The notes under the pieces were generated by a model. The model saw only the letters and a program-made list of their open reading frames with translations, had not been told where the DNA came from and made no database searches. Of a stretch of DNA of 64,000 nt, positions 42,931 through 51,057 are shown one piece after another; the stretch's first letter is position 1, and every line of letters starts with the position of its first letter. The translations under genes and the position numbers were made by a program. The stretch is from NCBI GenBank assembly GCA_031411995.1, contig JANOCD010000133.1:1-64000 (forward strand), written 5' to 3'. This DNA is from Rudanella sp031411995. GTDB lineage: Bacteria > Bacteroidota > Bacteroidia > Cytophagales > Spirosomataceae.

Positions 42931-42992
42931 TATTTTTCAACAAAAACGGTAGGTAACAGCCCCTTTACCTGTTCGTCAATTTTTCGTCTGCG

Positions 42993-45374
42993 ATGAAAAA
43001 ATGGACAACCTATCGCCTAGCCTACAGTCTTGCGCTGTGGCTGATCAATGTGGCCGCACAGGCCCAAACCAATACGCTTTCGGGCATGATCCGAGACACC
43101 GAAAGTCCCCTGCCCGGCGCGGCCATCACGCTTGAAGGAACATTCCGGGGTACATCCGCCGATGTTTTAGGCCGATACCAACTCACCAACTTGTTGGCTG
43201 GCACCTACACACTTCGGTTTTCGCTGCTGGGCTATGAACCCCAAACCAAAACAGTCACCATACCCGGCACTACCACGGTTGATGTGATGCTGGAGAAAAC
43301 TGCAGTGGTGGTCGATGAGGTGGTCGTGAGTGCGACACGGGCCACCGACAAATCGGCAATAGCGTTCTCGACCGTTACGGCTCCCGAACTCCGAAAGCTG
43401 AACCTGGGGCAGGATTTACCGATGTTACTCAACTTTACACCCTCTGTTGTGACTACTTCGGATGCGGGTGGGGGCGTGGGCTACACGGGCATTCGTATTC
43501 GCGGGTCTGATGCAACGCGGGTGAACGTGACGCTCAACGGCATTCCCTACAACGATGCTGAATCACAGGGAACGTTTTGGGTGAACATGCCCGACTTTGC
43601 GTCATCGGTGAGCAGCGTACAGATTCAGCGGGGAGTTGGTACAAGCACCAATGGGGCCGGGGCTTTTGGGGCCACGCTCAACGTGCAAACAAATGCCCTA
43701 CAACGTGAACCGTATGCCGAGGTGAACCTGTCGGGTGGGTCATTCAACACGCGCAAGGCCAATGTGCTGGCCGGAACGGGCCTTTTAAAAGATCACTGGG
43801 TCGTAGATGCCCGGCTATCAACCATCAAGTCGGATGGGTTCATTGACCGGGCTTTCTCGAACCTGAAATCGTTTTATGTATCGGGCGGGTATTATGGGAC
43901 CAAAAGCTACGTCCGGCTCAACGTGTTTTCGGGGCAGGAGCAAACCTATCAGGCATGGAACGGGGTGCCGGAAAGCATACTGCCCACCAACCGAACCTAC
44001 AACTCGCTGACCTACGACAACGAAACGGATAACTACCAACAGGATCAGTATCAGTTGGTTTCGTCGCACGAACTGAGCCGGAAATGGCGGCTGAATGCGT
44101 CGGCGTTCTACACCAAAGGCCGGGGGTATTACGAACAGTTCAGAGAAAATGACAAGCTAAGTAGGTATGGCTTGCCGAACGTCGTTATCAAAGATTCAAT
44201 CATCAACAAGTCCGATATTATCCGCCGTCGGTGGCTCGACAATGACTTTTACGGCGGCATTTTTTCGCTCGACTACACCGGTTTTGACAAGCTGACCGGT
44301 AACATTGGCGGGGGCTGGAATCAATACAAAGGCAAGCACTACGGCGAAGTGATCTGGGCAAGGTTTGCCAGCAACAGTATTATTCGCCAACGATACTATG
44401 AGGACGATGCAACAAAAACCGACGTAAATGTCTATGCCAAAGCTTATTACCAGTTTTCGCCCCGCTTGACCGCCTTCGGTGATTTGCAGCTTCGCACGGT
44501 TAATTATTCGTTCTTAGGGTTTAACAACAATCTACAGAACGTGGAGCAGTCGGCGAGTTTGTCGTTTTTCAATCCTAAAGCAGGACTGACCTATGTGCTG
44601 AACGACCGCAACACCCTGTATGCCTCGTTTGGGGTGGGCAACAAAGAACCCAATCGCGATGATTACACCCAATCAACTCCCATGAGCCGCCCTAAGCCCG
44701 AACGTTTATATGACTGGGAGTTTGGCTACAAACTTCGCCAACAGCGGTTGTCGTTCACGGCCAACACCTATTACATGAACTACCGGGATCAGTTGGTGTT
44801 GTCGGGCAGAATCAACGATGTGGGAGCGTATAACCGGGTGAATGTAGCCCGCAGCTACCGGGCAGGCATCGAGCTGGAAGCTGGTTTGCAATTCAATAAA
44901 GTGCTTCGCTGGAATGTGAATGCCACGTTTAGCCGCAATGAGATTAAGGGCTTTTCGGAATATTTAGACAATTTCGATACCGGAAACCAGGATGTTCGGA
45001 AGTATGGCCGGACAGATATTTCGTTCTCGCCCAACCAGATTCTGGGGTCGCAACTGACCTACAAGCTTATGAAAAGGCTGGACTTGTCGCTACTCTCGAA
45101 ATATGTTGGAAAGCAATATTTGGATAACACCTCGAACGAGAGCCGGAAATTGAACCCCTATTTTGTGAATGACATTCGGTTGGCCTATGTCTGGAAACCC
45201 GCTTTTGCCGACGAAATTGGTCTGACGTTGCTCCTCAACAACGCCTTTAACGAATTATACGAGTCGAACGGCTACACGTATGCCTACGTGTCGGAAGGGA
45301 AAGTGGCCGCCGACAATGCCTATTACCCACAAGCAGGCCGGAATGTGTTGGTAGGGTTGCGGGTACGGTTTTAA
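42993..45374 (+). CDS. TPP-regulated TonB-dependent outer-membrane receptor
   Basis: A 793-residue receptor. It has a signal peptide (MKKWTTYRLAYSLALWLINV, ending near AQAQ), a carboxypeptidase-regulatory-like domain (about 30-110, GTSADVLGRYQLTNLLAG), a plug domain with VRIRGSDATRVNVTLNGIP-like GIRIRGSDATRVNVTLNG, and a beta-barrel ending in VLVGLRVRF with the usual terminal Phe. Comparative work on THI elements in Bacteroidota predicted TonB-dependent thiamine receptors; the TPP riboswitch upstream supports that role. No inner-membrane thiamine transporter or thiamine kinase gene follows, so the partner is elsewhere. Confidence 0.9.
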   Translation: MKKWTTYRLAYSLALWLINVAAQAQTNTLSGMIRDTESPLPGAAITLEGTFRGTSADVLGRYQLTNLLAGTYTLRFSLLGYEPQTKTVTIPGTTTVDVMLEKTAVVVDEVVVSATRATDKSAIAFSTVTAPELRKLNLGQDLPMLLNFTPSVVTTSDAGGGVGYTGIRIRGSDATRVNVTLNGIPYNDAESQGTFWVNMPDFASSVSSVQIQRGVGTSTNGAGAFGATLNVQTNALQREPYAEVNLSGGSFNTRKANVLAGTGLLKDHWVVDARLSTIKSDGFIDRAFSNLKSFYVSGGYYGTKSYVRLNVFSGQEQTYQAWNGVPESILPTNRTYNSLTYDNETDNYQQDQYQLVSSHELSRKWRLNASAFYTKGRGYYEQFRENDKLSRYGLPNVVIKDSIINKSDIIRRRWLDNDFYGGIFSLDYTGFDKLTGNIGGGWNQYKGKHYGEVIWARFASNSIIRQRYYEDDATKTDVNVYAKAYYQFSPRLTAFGDLQLRTVNYSFLGFNNNLQNVEQSASLSFFNPKAGLTYVLNDRNTLYASFGVGNKEPNRDDYTQSTPMSRPKPERLYDWEFGYKLRQQRLSFTANTYYMNYRDQLVLSGRINDVGAYNRVNVARSYRAGIELEAGLQFNKVLRWNVNATFSRNEIKGFSEYLDNFDTGNQDVRKYGRTDISFSPNQILGSQLTYKLMKRLDLSLLSKYVGKQYLDNTSNESRKLNPYFVNDIRLAYVWKPAFADEIGLTLLLNNAFNELYESNGYTYAYVSEGKVAADNAYYPQAGRNVLVGLRVRF

Positions 45375-45376
45375 GT

Positions 45377-45402
45377 AAAAAGGCCCGGCGAATGCCGGGC
45401 CT
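45377..45402 (-). terminator. Terminator for the thioredoxin gene, hairpin shared with TonB receptor end
   Basis: AGGCCCGGC (45381-45389) and GCCGGGCCT (45394-45402) form a perfect nine-base stem with loop GAAT. On the minus strand it is followed by TTTTT, so it suits the thioredoxin gene; on the plus strand no U tract follows, but the stem stands just after the receptor stop. Confidence 0.8.
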
Positions 45403-45449
45403 ATAACTCACGGCTATCACGAGCCTTTCTGATTGATTTTGTTAATCGC

Positions 45450-46046
45450 TTAGTGCTTTACAGCTGCAGGTTGCTGCTCGGCGGTTGGGTTGGGCAGTTT
45501 GGCCTGGTAATCTTTCACGTATGTACCGGCCTTAAACTTCTCAAAGTCTTCTTTGGTATTATGATTACCGGCAAAATAGGTCGTGATCTGGTGAAACGCG
45601 CGGGGTTCCTGATAGCCTGGTACCGGTTGAATCAGTTCCAGTTTTTCGTTCAGGTAAACTGTTGTTGGGTAGCTCATCTGCCCTTTGAGCAACGTAGCCG
45701 CCAATTCGTGGACATTGCCCATTGTTTTGTAGGTTCGGGCACCGAGCGTAATGTCTTCTTTTCCTTCGGCGTTTAACTTCACCGAATAATAGTTCTCGTT
45801 CATATACTCCACAATGGCGGGGTTTGTGAAGGTGTTGCGATCCATAACCTTGCACCAGCCGCACCAGTCGGTATAAACGTCAATGAAAATCTTCTTTGGC
45901 TTCTTCTGCGAAGCGGCAAAAGCCTCCTCGATAGTCATCCATTTAATTTTCTTGTCGGCCGGTTTGGGGTCGTCCAACCGGGTAGTGAAGCCGAAACCGG
46001 CAAGGCCGACGCAAACGGTCAGCAGGAGGATGGAAAATGCTTTCAT
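45450..46046 (-). CDS. Periplasmic thioredoxin-fold protein
   Basis: A protein of about 198 residues with signal peptide MKAFSILLLTVCVGLAGFGF. The active site is FIDVYTDWCGWCKVMDR (CGWC), of the DUF255/thiol:disulfide-interchange-like group, and the cis-proline loop is MSYPTTVYLNE. The ATG at 46046 is chosen because it starts the signal peptide and has a promoter element 35 bases upstream (46081-46088). It should reduce or transfer disulfides in the periplasm. The C-terminus is proline/alanine rich and low in complexity. Confidence 0.84.
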   Translation of the reverse strand: MKAFSILLLTVCVGLAGFGFTTRLDDPKPADKKIKWMTIEEAFAASQKKPKKIFIDVYTDWCGWCKVMDRNTFTNPAIVEYMNENYYSVKLNAEGKEDITLGARTYKTMGNVHELAATLLKGQMSYPTTVYLNEKLELIQPVPGYQEPRAFHQITTYFAGNHNTKEDFEKFKAGTYVKDYQAKLPNPTAEQQPAAVKH

Positions 46047-46054
46047 GCTTTTGG

Positions 46055-46062
46055 TATCTTTG
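46055..46062 (+). promoter_or_regulatory. Promoter -7 element of the acyl-CoA dehydrogenase gene
   Basis: TATCTTTG matches TAnnTTTG, 50 bases upstream of the ATG at 46112, within the 65-base divergent spacer. Confidence 0.55.
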
Positions 46063-46080
46063 GCAGTTGGACTTATACAA

Positions 46081-46088
46081 CAAATATA
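46081..46088 (-). promoter_or_regulatory. Promoter -7 element of the thioredoxin gene
   Basis: On the minus strand TATATTTG matches TAnnTTTG, 35 bases upstream of the thioredoxin ATG. The two divergent promoter elements are 18 bases apart and face each other, so the two transcripts overlap at their 5' ends. Confidence 0.5.
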
Positions 46089-46111
46089 ACAGACAAAATT
46101 CGGCAAAACGT

Positions 46112-47929
46112 ATGCCAATCCCCTTCTTTTCTCCCCGCGACTTGTCGTTCCACCTGTACGAAGTGCTTCAGGCTGACCAATTAACCCGATTCACCCATTT
46201 TCAGGATCATGATCGTAGCTCATTCGACATGGTGCTCAACGCTGCCGCCCAAATCGGGGAGAACCTGCTGAGGCCCTTGCTGACGGTGATGGATCGCGAT
46301 GAGCCACAACTTGTAGACGGAAAAATTCGTGTTCACCCCGACATGCGGGCCATTATCCGGCGGTTTGGCGACGATGGCTGGATCAATGCGCCCTTTACCT
46401 ACGAGGAAGGTGGGCAACAACTCCCGGCCACGGTGATGAACGCGGCCACCTTCATTTTCGGAGCTGCCAATTATTCATCGAGCGTGTTTCCGTTTCTGAC
46501 AACGGGCGCAGCCAACCTGATCCGCAGTTTTGGGAACTCAGATTTGATCAACCAGTTCACACCGAATATGTATGCCGGACGCTGGCAGGGCACAATGGCC
46601 CTCACCGAACCCGATGCCGGTTCGTCGCTGTCCGACATTACCACCTCGGCAGAACCCGTTGATAACGAGAGTGGTACCTATCGAATCCGGGGTCAGAAAA
46701 TATATATCTCGGCGGGCGACCATGATGCTTGCGACAATGTGGTTCACCTGATGCTGGCCAAAATTAAAGGCGGCCCAACAGGAGCCAAAGGAATCTCGCT
46801 GTTTGTGGTTCCCCAAAAACGCCCTGCTGATGGGGGCGAGTTGCTTGATAATGATGTGCTTACGGCGGGCGTTTACCACAAAATGGGTTACAAAGGCGCG
46901 CCGATTGCTCACCTTATGGTTGGCTCAAATGAGGGAACTATCGGCTATTTGCTGGGAGAGCCGCATCAGGGCTTGCGCTATATGTTTCAGATGATGAATG
47001 AGGCCCGCCTGGGTGTGGGCATGAACGCTGTTTCCATTGGCACGGCTGCTTATTATGCCTCGCTTACTTATGCCCGCGAACGTCCGCAGGGGCGGCTCAT
47101 CGCCAAGCGTGGCACCGCCGAAAAAGACCCCTCTAAACCCCAAATACCCATTATCCGCCATGCCGATGTGAAACGGATGTTGTTATTTCAGAAGGCTGTT
47201 CTGGAAGGGTCGCTAGGCTTGCTCCTTCAATGCAGCCAATATGCCGACATTGCTCATGCCGCCGAAGGCGAAGAGCGAGACCGGGCGGCCCTGTTGCTCG
47301 ATCTGCTCACGCCCGTAGCCAAATCGTATCCTTCGGAGATGGGTTGCCTGACCACGAGTGCGGCCGTTCAGATTCTGGGTGGAGCGGGCTATACGACCGA
47401 TTTTCCGGTGGAACAGTTTTACCGCGAAGCCCGGATTCACCCCATTCACGAAGGCACCACAGGGATCCATGGGCTTGATTTGCTGGGTCGAAAAGTGACC
47501 CTACAAGGCGGGAGGGCTGTGCAATACTGGGCTGAGGAGGTGCAGAAAACGATGGCCGAAGCAAACCAACACGAGACCCTGCAACCAATGGTCGATGAAC
47601 TGGGAAAAGCACTCGGTTTGTTAGACACGGTAACGCGGCACCTGCTTGGTCTGATGCCCACAAATACCGAGGCAGCTCTGGCCGATGCCACCCTATATCT
47701 GGAGATGTTTGGGATCATAAACATAGGCTGGCAGTGGCTCCGGCAGGCAACGGTGGCAATTCATAAGTTGCCTGATGCGTTGTCGGATGATGACCGGAAC
47801 TTTTACAACGGCAAACTGATGACAGCCCGGTATTTTATAGAATATGAATTGATAAAAGTCCGTAGTTTAGCCAAACGGCTCCAATCGCCTGACCGAGTGA
47901 CGGTTGAGATGCGGTCGGAGTGGTTTTGA
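46112..47929 (+). CDS. Acyl-CoA dehydrogenase, DmdC-like long form
   Basis: A flavoenzyme of 605 residues in the long acyl-CoA dehydrogenase group with an extra C-terminal domain, as in methylmercaptopropionyl-CoA dehydrogenases. The central FAD loop has MALTEPDAGSSLSDI, the later part has MGCLTTSAAVQILGGAGYT, and the catalytic Glu is in REARIHPIHEGTTGIHGLDL. It introduces an alpha-beta double bond into an acyl-CoA, passing electrons to ETF. Substrate is unknown. The start at 46112 fits the family N-terminus (MPIPFFSPRDLSFHLYEVL). The alpha/beta hydrolase begins eleven bases after its stop. Confidence 0.87.
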   Translation: MPIPFFSPRDLSFHLYEVLQADQLTRFTHFQDHDRSSFDMVLNAAAQIGENLLRPLLTVMDRDEPQLVDGKIRVHPDMRAIIRRFGDDGWINAPFTYEEGGQQLPATVMNAATFIFGAANYSSSVFPFLTTGAANLIRSFGNSDLINQFTPNMYAGRWQGTMALTEPDAGSSLSDITTSAEPVDNESGTYRIRGQKIYISAGDHDACDNVVHLMLAKIKGGPTGAKGISLFVVPQKRPADGGELLDNDVLTAGVYHKMGYKGAPIAHLMVGSNEGTIGYLLGEPHQGLRYMFQMMNEARLGVGMNAVSIGTAAYYASLTYARERPQGRLIAKRGTAEKDPSKPQIPIIRHADVKRMLLFQKAVLEGSLGLLLQCSQYADIAHAAEGEERDRAALLLDLLTPVAKSYPSEMGCLTTSAAVQILGGAGYTTDFPVEQFYREARIHPIHEGTTGIHGLDLLGRKVTLQGGRAVQYWAEEVQKTMAEANQHETLQPMVDELGKALGLLDTVTRHLLGLMPTNTEAALADATLYLEMFGIINIGWQWLRQATVAIHKLPDALSDDDRNFYNGKLMTARYFIEYELIKVRSLAKRLQSPDRVTVEMRSEWF

Positions 47930-47939
47930 CCTCCCCCTT

Positions 47940-48692
47940 ATGCGTTTAATTCTGATTCACGGCTATCTTGAAGACCCCAGTATCTTCGACAATCTGGCCC
48001 CCTTGTTGCTCCCGGCCACGTTGCTGCCAATTGACCTGAAGGATGAGTTCGCCCGATGGAACCCTGTCGGGCCGCGTTCGGTCGGGCCGCGTTCGGTCGG
48101 GCCGCGTTCGGTCGGGCCGTCGCTCCGGCGCACCGGTTCGGTCGGGCGGGTCAATGCACGGCAACTTGCCCAATATCTAGCTGATTATTATGAGATTACC
48201 GCTGATGACGTGGTGATTGGTCACTCAATGGGTGGCTGGATCGCTATCAATATCAAAGAACTGACGGGGGCTACCACGATTCAGTTGGGGTCGTGGACTG
48301 ATCAGAAGAAGGTCAATTTCCCGATCACAAATCTGACGGTGCTCAAATGGATGCTTAACACGGGTCTTACGCAGAGTACCTGGTTGCGCGATTTTTTCAA
48401 GAAGCAATACCCATTCCCTGAATCAAAGGAACTGTATGTCAAGTTGGTAGACGACGGTCGGCACCAGAGTCGGCACTACGTTTATCAACAGCAAATGACC
48501 TTATTCGCGTTGGTGCCACCCCTAACGGTGCAGCCCGACCTTCGTGTTCATGCCCGCCCAGACAGTGTGGTAAACATTCCCGACGAACCCTTCCACGAAG
48601 TCCCCGGTGATCATTTCAGTTTATATATCCATCCGGAACAGGTGGCTGAGCCAATTCGGCGTATTCTGGAAGGGGTTAGAGCGAGAACATAA
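47940..48692 (+). CDS. Alpha/beta hydrolase with an in-frame repeat insertion
   Basis: A 250-residue hydrolase. The oxyanion motif is ILIHGYLED, the nucleophile elbow is VIGHSMGGWIA, and the C-terminal His is in PGDHFSLYIHPEQ. Between residues 42 and 70, just before ARQLAQYLADYY, it carries VGPRS repeated three times plus a degenerate copy. That insert comes from 15-base tandem repeats at 48066-48119 and has no counterpart expected in the fold. The frame is preserved. The substrate is unknown; it follows the acyl-CoA dehydrogenase gene by ten bases. It ends at a strong bidirectional terminator. Confidence 0.78.
   Translation: MRLILIHGYLEDPSIFDNLAPLLLPATLLPIDLKDEFARWNPVGPRSVGPRSVGPRSVGPSLRRTGSVGRVNARQLAQYLADYYEITADDVVIGHSMGGWIAINIKELTGATTIQLGSWTDQKKVNFPITNLTVLKWMLNTGLTQSTWLRDFFKKQYPFPESKELYVKLVDDGRHQSRHYVYQQQMTLFALVPPLTVQPDLRVHARPDSVVNIPDEPFHEVPGDHFSLYIHPEQVAEPIRRILEGVRART
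48066..48119 (+). repeat. 15-bp tandem repeat inside the hydrolase gene
   Basis: GTCGGGCCGCGTTCG occurs three times exactly (48066-48080, 48081-48095, 48096-48110) plus a partial copy to 48119. Downstream, around 48139-48150, the degenerate GGTTCGGTCGGGCGGG shows a further copy. Being 15 bases, each unit adds five residues without changing the frame. Length is likely to vary between strains by slippage. Confidence 0.85.
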
Positions 48693-48727
48693 AAAAAGAA
48701 GCCTCGGCGAAACGAGGCTTCTTTTTT
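48692..48727. terminator. Bidirectional intrinsic terminator
   Basis: AAAAAAGAAGCCTCG (48692-48706) and CGAGGCTTCTTTTTT (48713-48727) form a perfect stem with A and T runs on both sides, serving the plus-strand hydrolase gene and the convergent minus-strand lipoprotein gene. Confidence 0.88.
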
Positions 48728-48747
48728 GCATTCGATGACGTACTGAT

Positions 48748-48948
48748 TTACTTCGCAGTAGTGTCAGTAGCCATAGTAGCGGCTGAGTCAGTGGCCATCG
48801 TAGCGGCAGAATCCGTTGACATGGCAGCCGAGTCAACTGACATGGTTGCTGTTGAATCAACAGCAGCTTCTTCAGTTTTTGGCTTGCTCTGACAAGCGGT
48901 AAACGTAATCATTGTTCCAACGAACAGTAAAGCGAAGACTTTTTTCAT
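48748..48948 (-). CDS. Small Asp/Thr/Ala-rich repeat lipoprotein
   Basis: A 66-residue lipoprotein. The signal ends in a lipobox (FTAC, Cys19). The mature chain is low complexity with repeated TDSAATMA and VDSTATM-like units, acidic and rich in Ala, Thr and Ser, probably a flexible surface chain. I cannot assign a function. It is monocistronic, with a terminator downstream at 48692 and no fully matching TAnnTTTG box, although a loose TAATCTTTG is visible about 45 bases upstream. Confidence 0.8.
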   Translation of the reverse strand: MKKVFALLFVGTMITFTACQSKPKTEEAAVDSTATMSVDSAAMSTDSAATMATDSAATMATDTTAK

Positions 48949-49013
48949 TGCCTTAATAGGTGGTTTTTTTAGGTTTCCGGTGCAAAGATTAAGATTAACC
49001 TGAAAAATACAAT

Positions 49014-49047
49014 AAAGGCCCCCAATTATTTTGAATTGGGGGCCTTT
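49014..49047 (-). terminator. Intrinsic terminator after gtrA
   Basis: AAAGGCCCCCAATT (49014-49027) and AATTGGGGGCCTTT (49034-49047) form a perfect 14-base stem around ATTTTG. On the minus strand it follows the gtrA stop and is succeeded by a T-containing run (ATTGTATTTTT). Confidence 0.7.
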
Positions 49048-49110
49048 GTATTAGAAAAATCCTGTTTCTTTATAGATATAGTCGGAAACTATATTCATAC
49101 GGTAATTTCG

Positions 49111-49578
49111 TCAACGACCCCGTAGCCGATCATACATTCCGGTGCTTCGAAACGTGAGGAGTTTATGGCCAAAATAATTAGCCAGGAAGCTAAATCCCAT
49201 TCCAACTACATGAGAGGTTTTCTCACGCCAGAACTCCTCGAAATCGGGAAAGAGTGGATTGGCGATCCAGCGAAGCGTACCAACGGAAACGAAATACTGA
49301 ACGGCCCAGGCAATCAATGCGATAGCAACAAACTTGACGGCTTCGCGACTGGTATTACCCGTTTTTTTTGCTGAGAATGCGAAGATTTTTGTTGGAACAA
49401 AACTAACTACAGTAGCTGTCAGATACCCTAGTAGTACACTGGTAGAAAAACTATAATACTCCCGATAGGCTATCTGGCTGAAAAAATTGACCGAAGCCCC
49501 GAAAACAGCCGTTAGGAAGAACGTGAAGAAGTCCCTGTATTGACCTATTTTGTCTTTTTGTAATATCCCCACGTTCAC
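49111..49578 (-). CDS. GtrA family membrane protein
   Basis: A 155-residue protein with four hydrophobic segments matching the GtrA family, which helps move polyprenyl-linked sugars across the membrane or supports cell-wall glycan synthesis. Visible: FFLTAVFGASVNFFSQIAY in segment one, SVLLGYLTATVVSFVPTKIF, and a C-terminal FLANYFGHKLLTFR, all typical. It starts with GTG at 49578. It lies 76 bases from nuoN on the same strand, and may be expressed from nuo read-through or its own weak promoter. The sugar is unknown. Confidence 0.85.
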   Translation of the reverse strand: MNVGILQKDKIGQYRDFFTFFLTAVFGASVNFFSQIAYREYYSFSTSVLLGYLTATVVSFVPTKIFAFSAKKTGNTSREAVKFVAIALIAWAVQYFVSVGTLRWIANPLFPDFEEFWREKTSHVVGMGFSFLANYFGHKLLTFRSTGMYDRLRGR

Positions 49579-49654
49579 TGTTTCAGGCCAATTAATGATT
49601 AACTATGTTTGATTAACTGTAAAAGTAAGAATAAGTTACTGGGGGTCAACCTAA

Positions 49655-51052
49655 CTAGACCAACCCTTGAACCAATCCGGGCATTATGCCCAGCACAATG
49701 GTCAGAATAGTGGCAGCAATCAGCATGTACTTGTAAAATGGCGCAACTCGAATGGCTGAGGTCTGCCCGTCGCGCAGATACATGGCAATGATAACCCGAA
49801 AGTAATAATAAATTCCGACTGCCGACATCAGCACGGCCACAACCAGTAACCAGATAATGCCCTTATCGGCGGCAGTGGTGAACACCATAAACTTACCCCA
49901 GAAGCCAGCCGTAAGTGGAATACCCGCCAGCGACAGCATCGACACAGCCATGGTGAAACCCAGCACCGGATTTTGCCGTGCCAGTCCGTTGAAGGCATCG
50001 TAGCTTTCGTCGGTGGCCCGGCCCTCAGCGGTTTGGTGACGGTTCACAAGCAGCAAAACCCCAAAAGCGGCAATTGTTGCCACTGAATAGGCCAGCGAAT
50101 AGAACACCAGTGCCTGCTTGCTCTGAGAGCCAATGGCAGTGAGGGCAATGAGTAAATAACCCGCGTGCGAAATGCTCGAATAGGCCATCATCCGCTTGAA
50201 ACTGTTTTGATAGACCGCCGTCAGGTTGCTCACCAGCAATGTGATTACAGTAATACCCATCAAAATAACCCCCCAGAATGTGTAAATACCTCCAAACGAA
50301 ACCGACAACAGGCGATAAAGCGCGGCAAAGCCAGCCGTTTTCACCACGGTTGACATAAAGGCCGTGAATAGGGTGGGGGCACCTTCATACACGTCGGGAG
50401 TCCAGAAGTGGAAAGGTGCCGCCGAGACTTTGAATAGCATCCCAATCAGCACCATCAACATACCTGTAAAAAGTAACAGGGGTGAAGTCAGGGAAGCTGC
50501 GTTAGTGGCGTAGGCCCGAATGTCGGAGATAACGAATGAACCCGTGGCACCATATAATAAAGCTATTCCGAAGAGCATGATGCCCGTGGCAAAGGCCCCC
50601 ATCAGGAAATATTTCAGGGCGGCTTCGTTGGAACGAAGGTTGCGTTTGTCGCTGCCTGTCAGCACGTACATGGACACCGAAAGGATTTCCACGCCCACAA
50701 AGAGCATAATCAGATTCTCAAAGCTGATCATCATGATGGCTCCCACGAGCGAAAACAGCATGATGCCGTAATACTCTGCCGGTTGCGCCGACTCATCTTC
50801 GATAAAGCTGCTCGATAGCGAAACGACCATGAAGGCCGACACCAATACAATAGCGGTGAAGGCTATCGAGAGGTTGTTCGAGAGGAGCATTTCACTGAAA
50901 TACAAATAGGTTTTGCCCCAGTCAATAAACGCAGAACCCAGTGCTATGGCGATGAACAGCAGCGTGGCAGGGAGCAAAATGGCCTTCGATTTAGCAAATC
51001 CCAGGAATAACAGGGCAATTCCGAAAACCGAGAGTAAAATGATTGGTAGCAT
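49655..51052 (-). CDS. nuoN: NADH-quinone oxidoreductase subunit N
   Basis: A 465-residue antiporter-like subunit of respiratory complex I with about 13-14 membrane segments. Typical signatures are IMLFSLVGAIMMISFENLIM and GVEILSVSMYVLTG near residue 120, PFHFWTPDVYEGAPT near residue 215 (lysine and histidine proton path), MMAYSSISHAGYLLIALTA near residue 290. It lies six bases after nuoM. It pumps protons across the inner membrane as part of the L-M-N arm. Confidence 0.93.
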   Translation of the reverse strand: MLPIILLSVFGIALLFLGFAKSKAILLPATLLFIAIALGSAFIDWGKTYLYFSEMLLSNNLSIAFTAIVLVSAFMVVSLSSSFIEDESAQPAEYYGIMLFSLVGAIMMISFENLIMLFVGVEILSVSMYVLTGSDKRNLRSNEAALKYFLMGAFATGIMLFGIALLYGATGSFVISDIRAYATNAASLTSPLLLFTGMLMVLIGMLFKVSAAPFHFWTPDVYEGAPTLFTAFMSTVVKTAGFAALYRLLSVSFGGIYTFWGVILMGITVITLLVSNLTAVYQNSFKRMMAYSSISHAGYLLIALTAIGSQSKQALVFYSLAYSVATIAAFGVLLLVNRHQTAEGRATDESYDAFNGLARQNPVLGFTMAVSMLSLAGIPLTAGFWGKFMVFTTAADKGIIWLLVVAVLMSAVGIYYYFRVIIAMYLRDGQTSAIRVAPFYKYMLIAATILTIVLGIMPGLVQGLV

Positions 51053-51057
51053 GTTGT

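Noticed and set aside
48066..48119. CRISPR-like repeat
   Set aside because: Units are contiguous with no spacers and lie in frame inside a gene; no cas genes are present.
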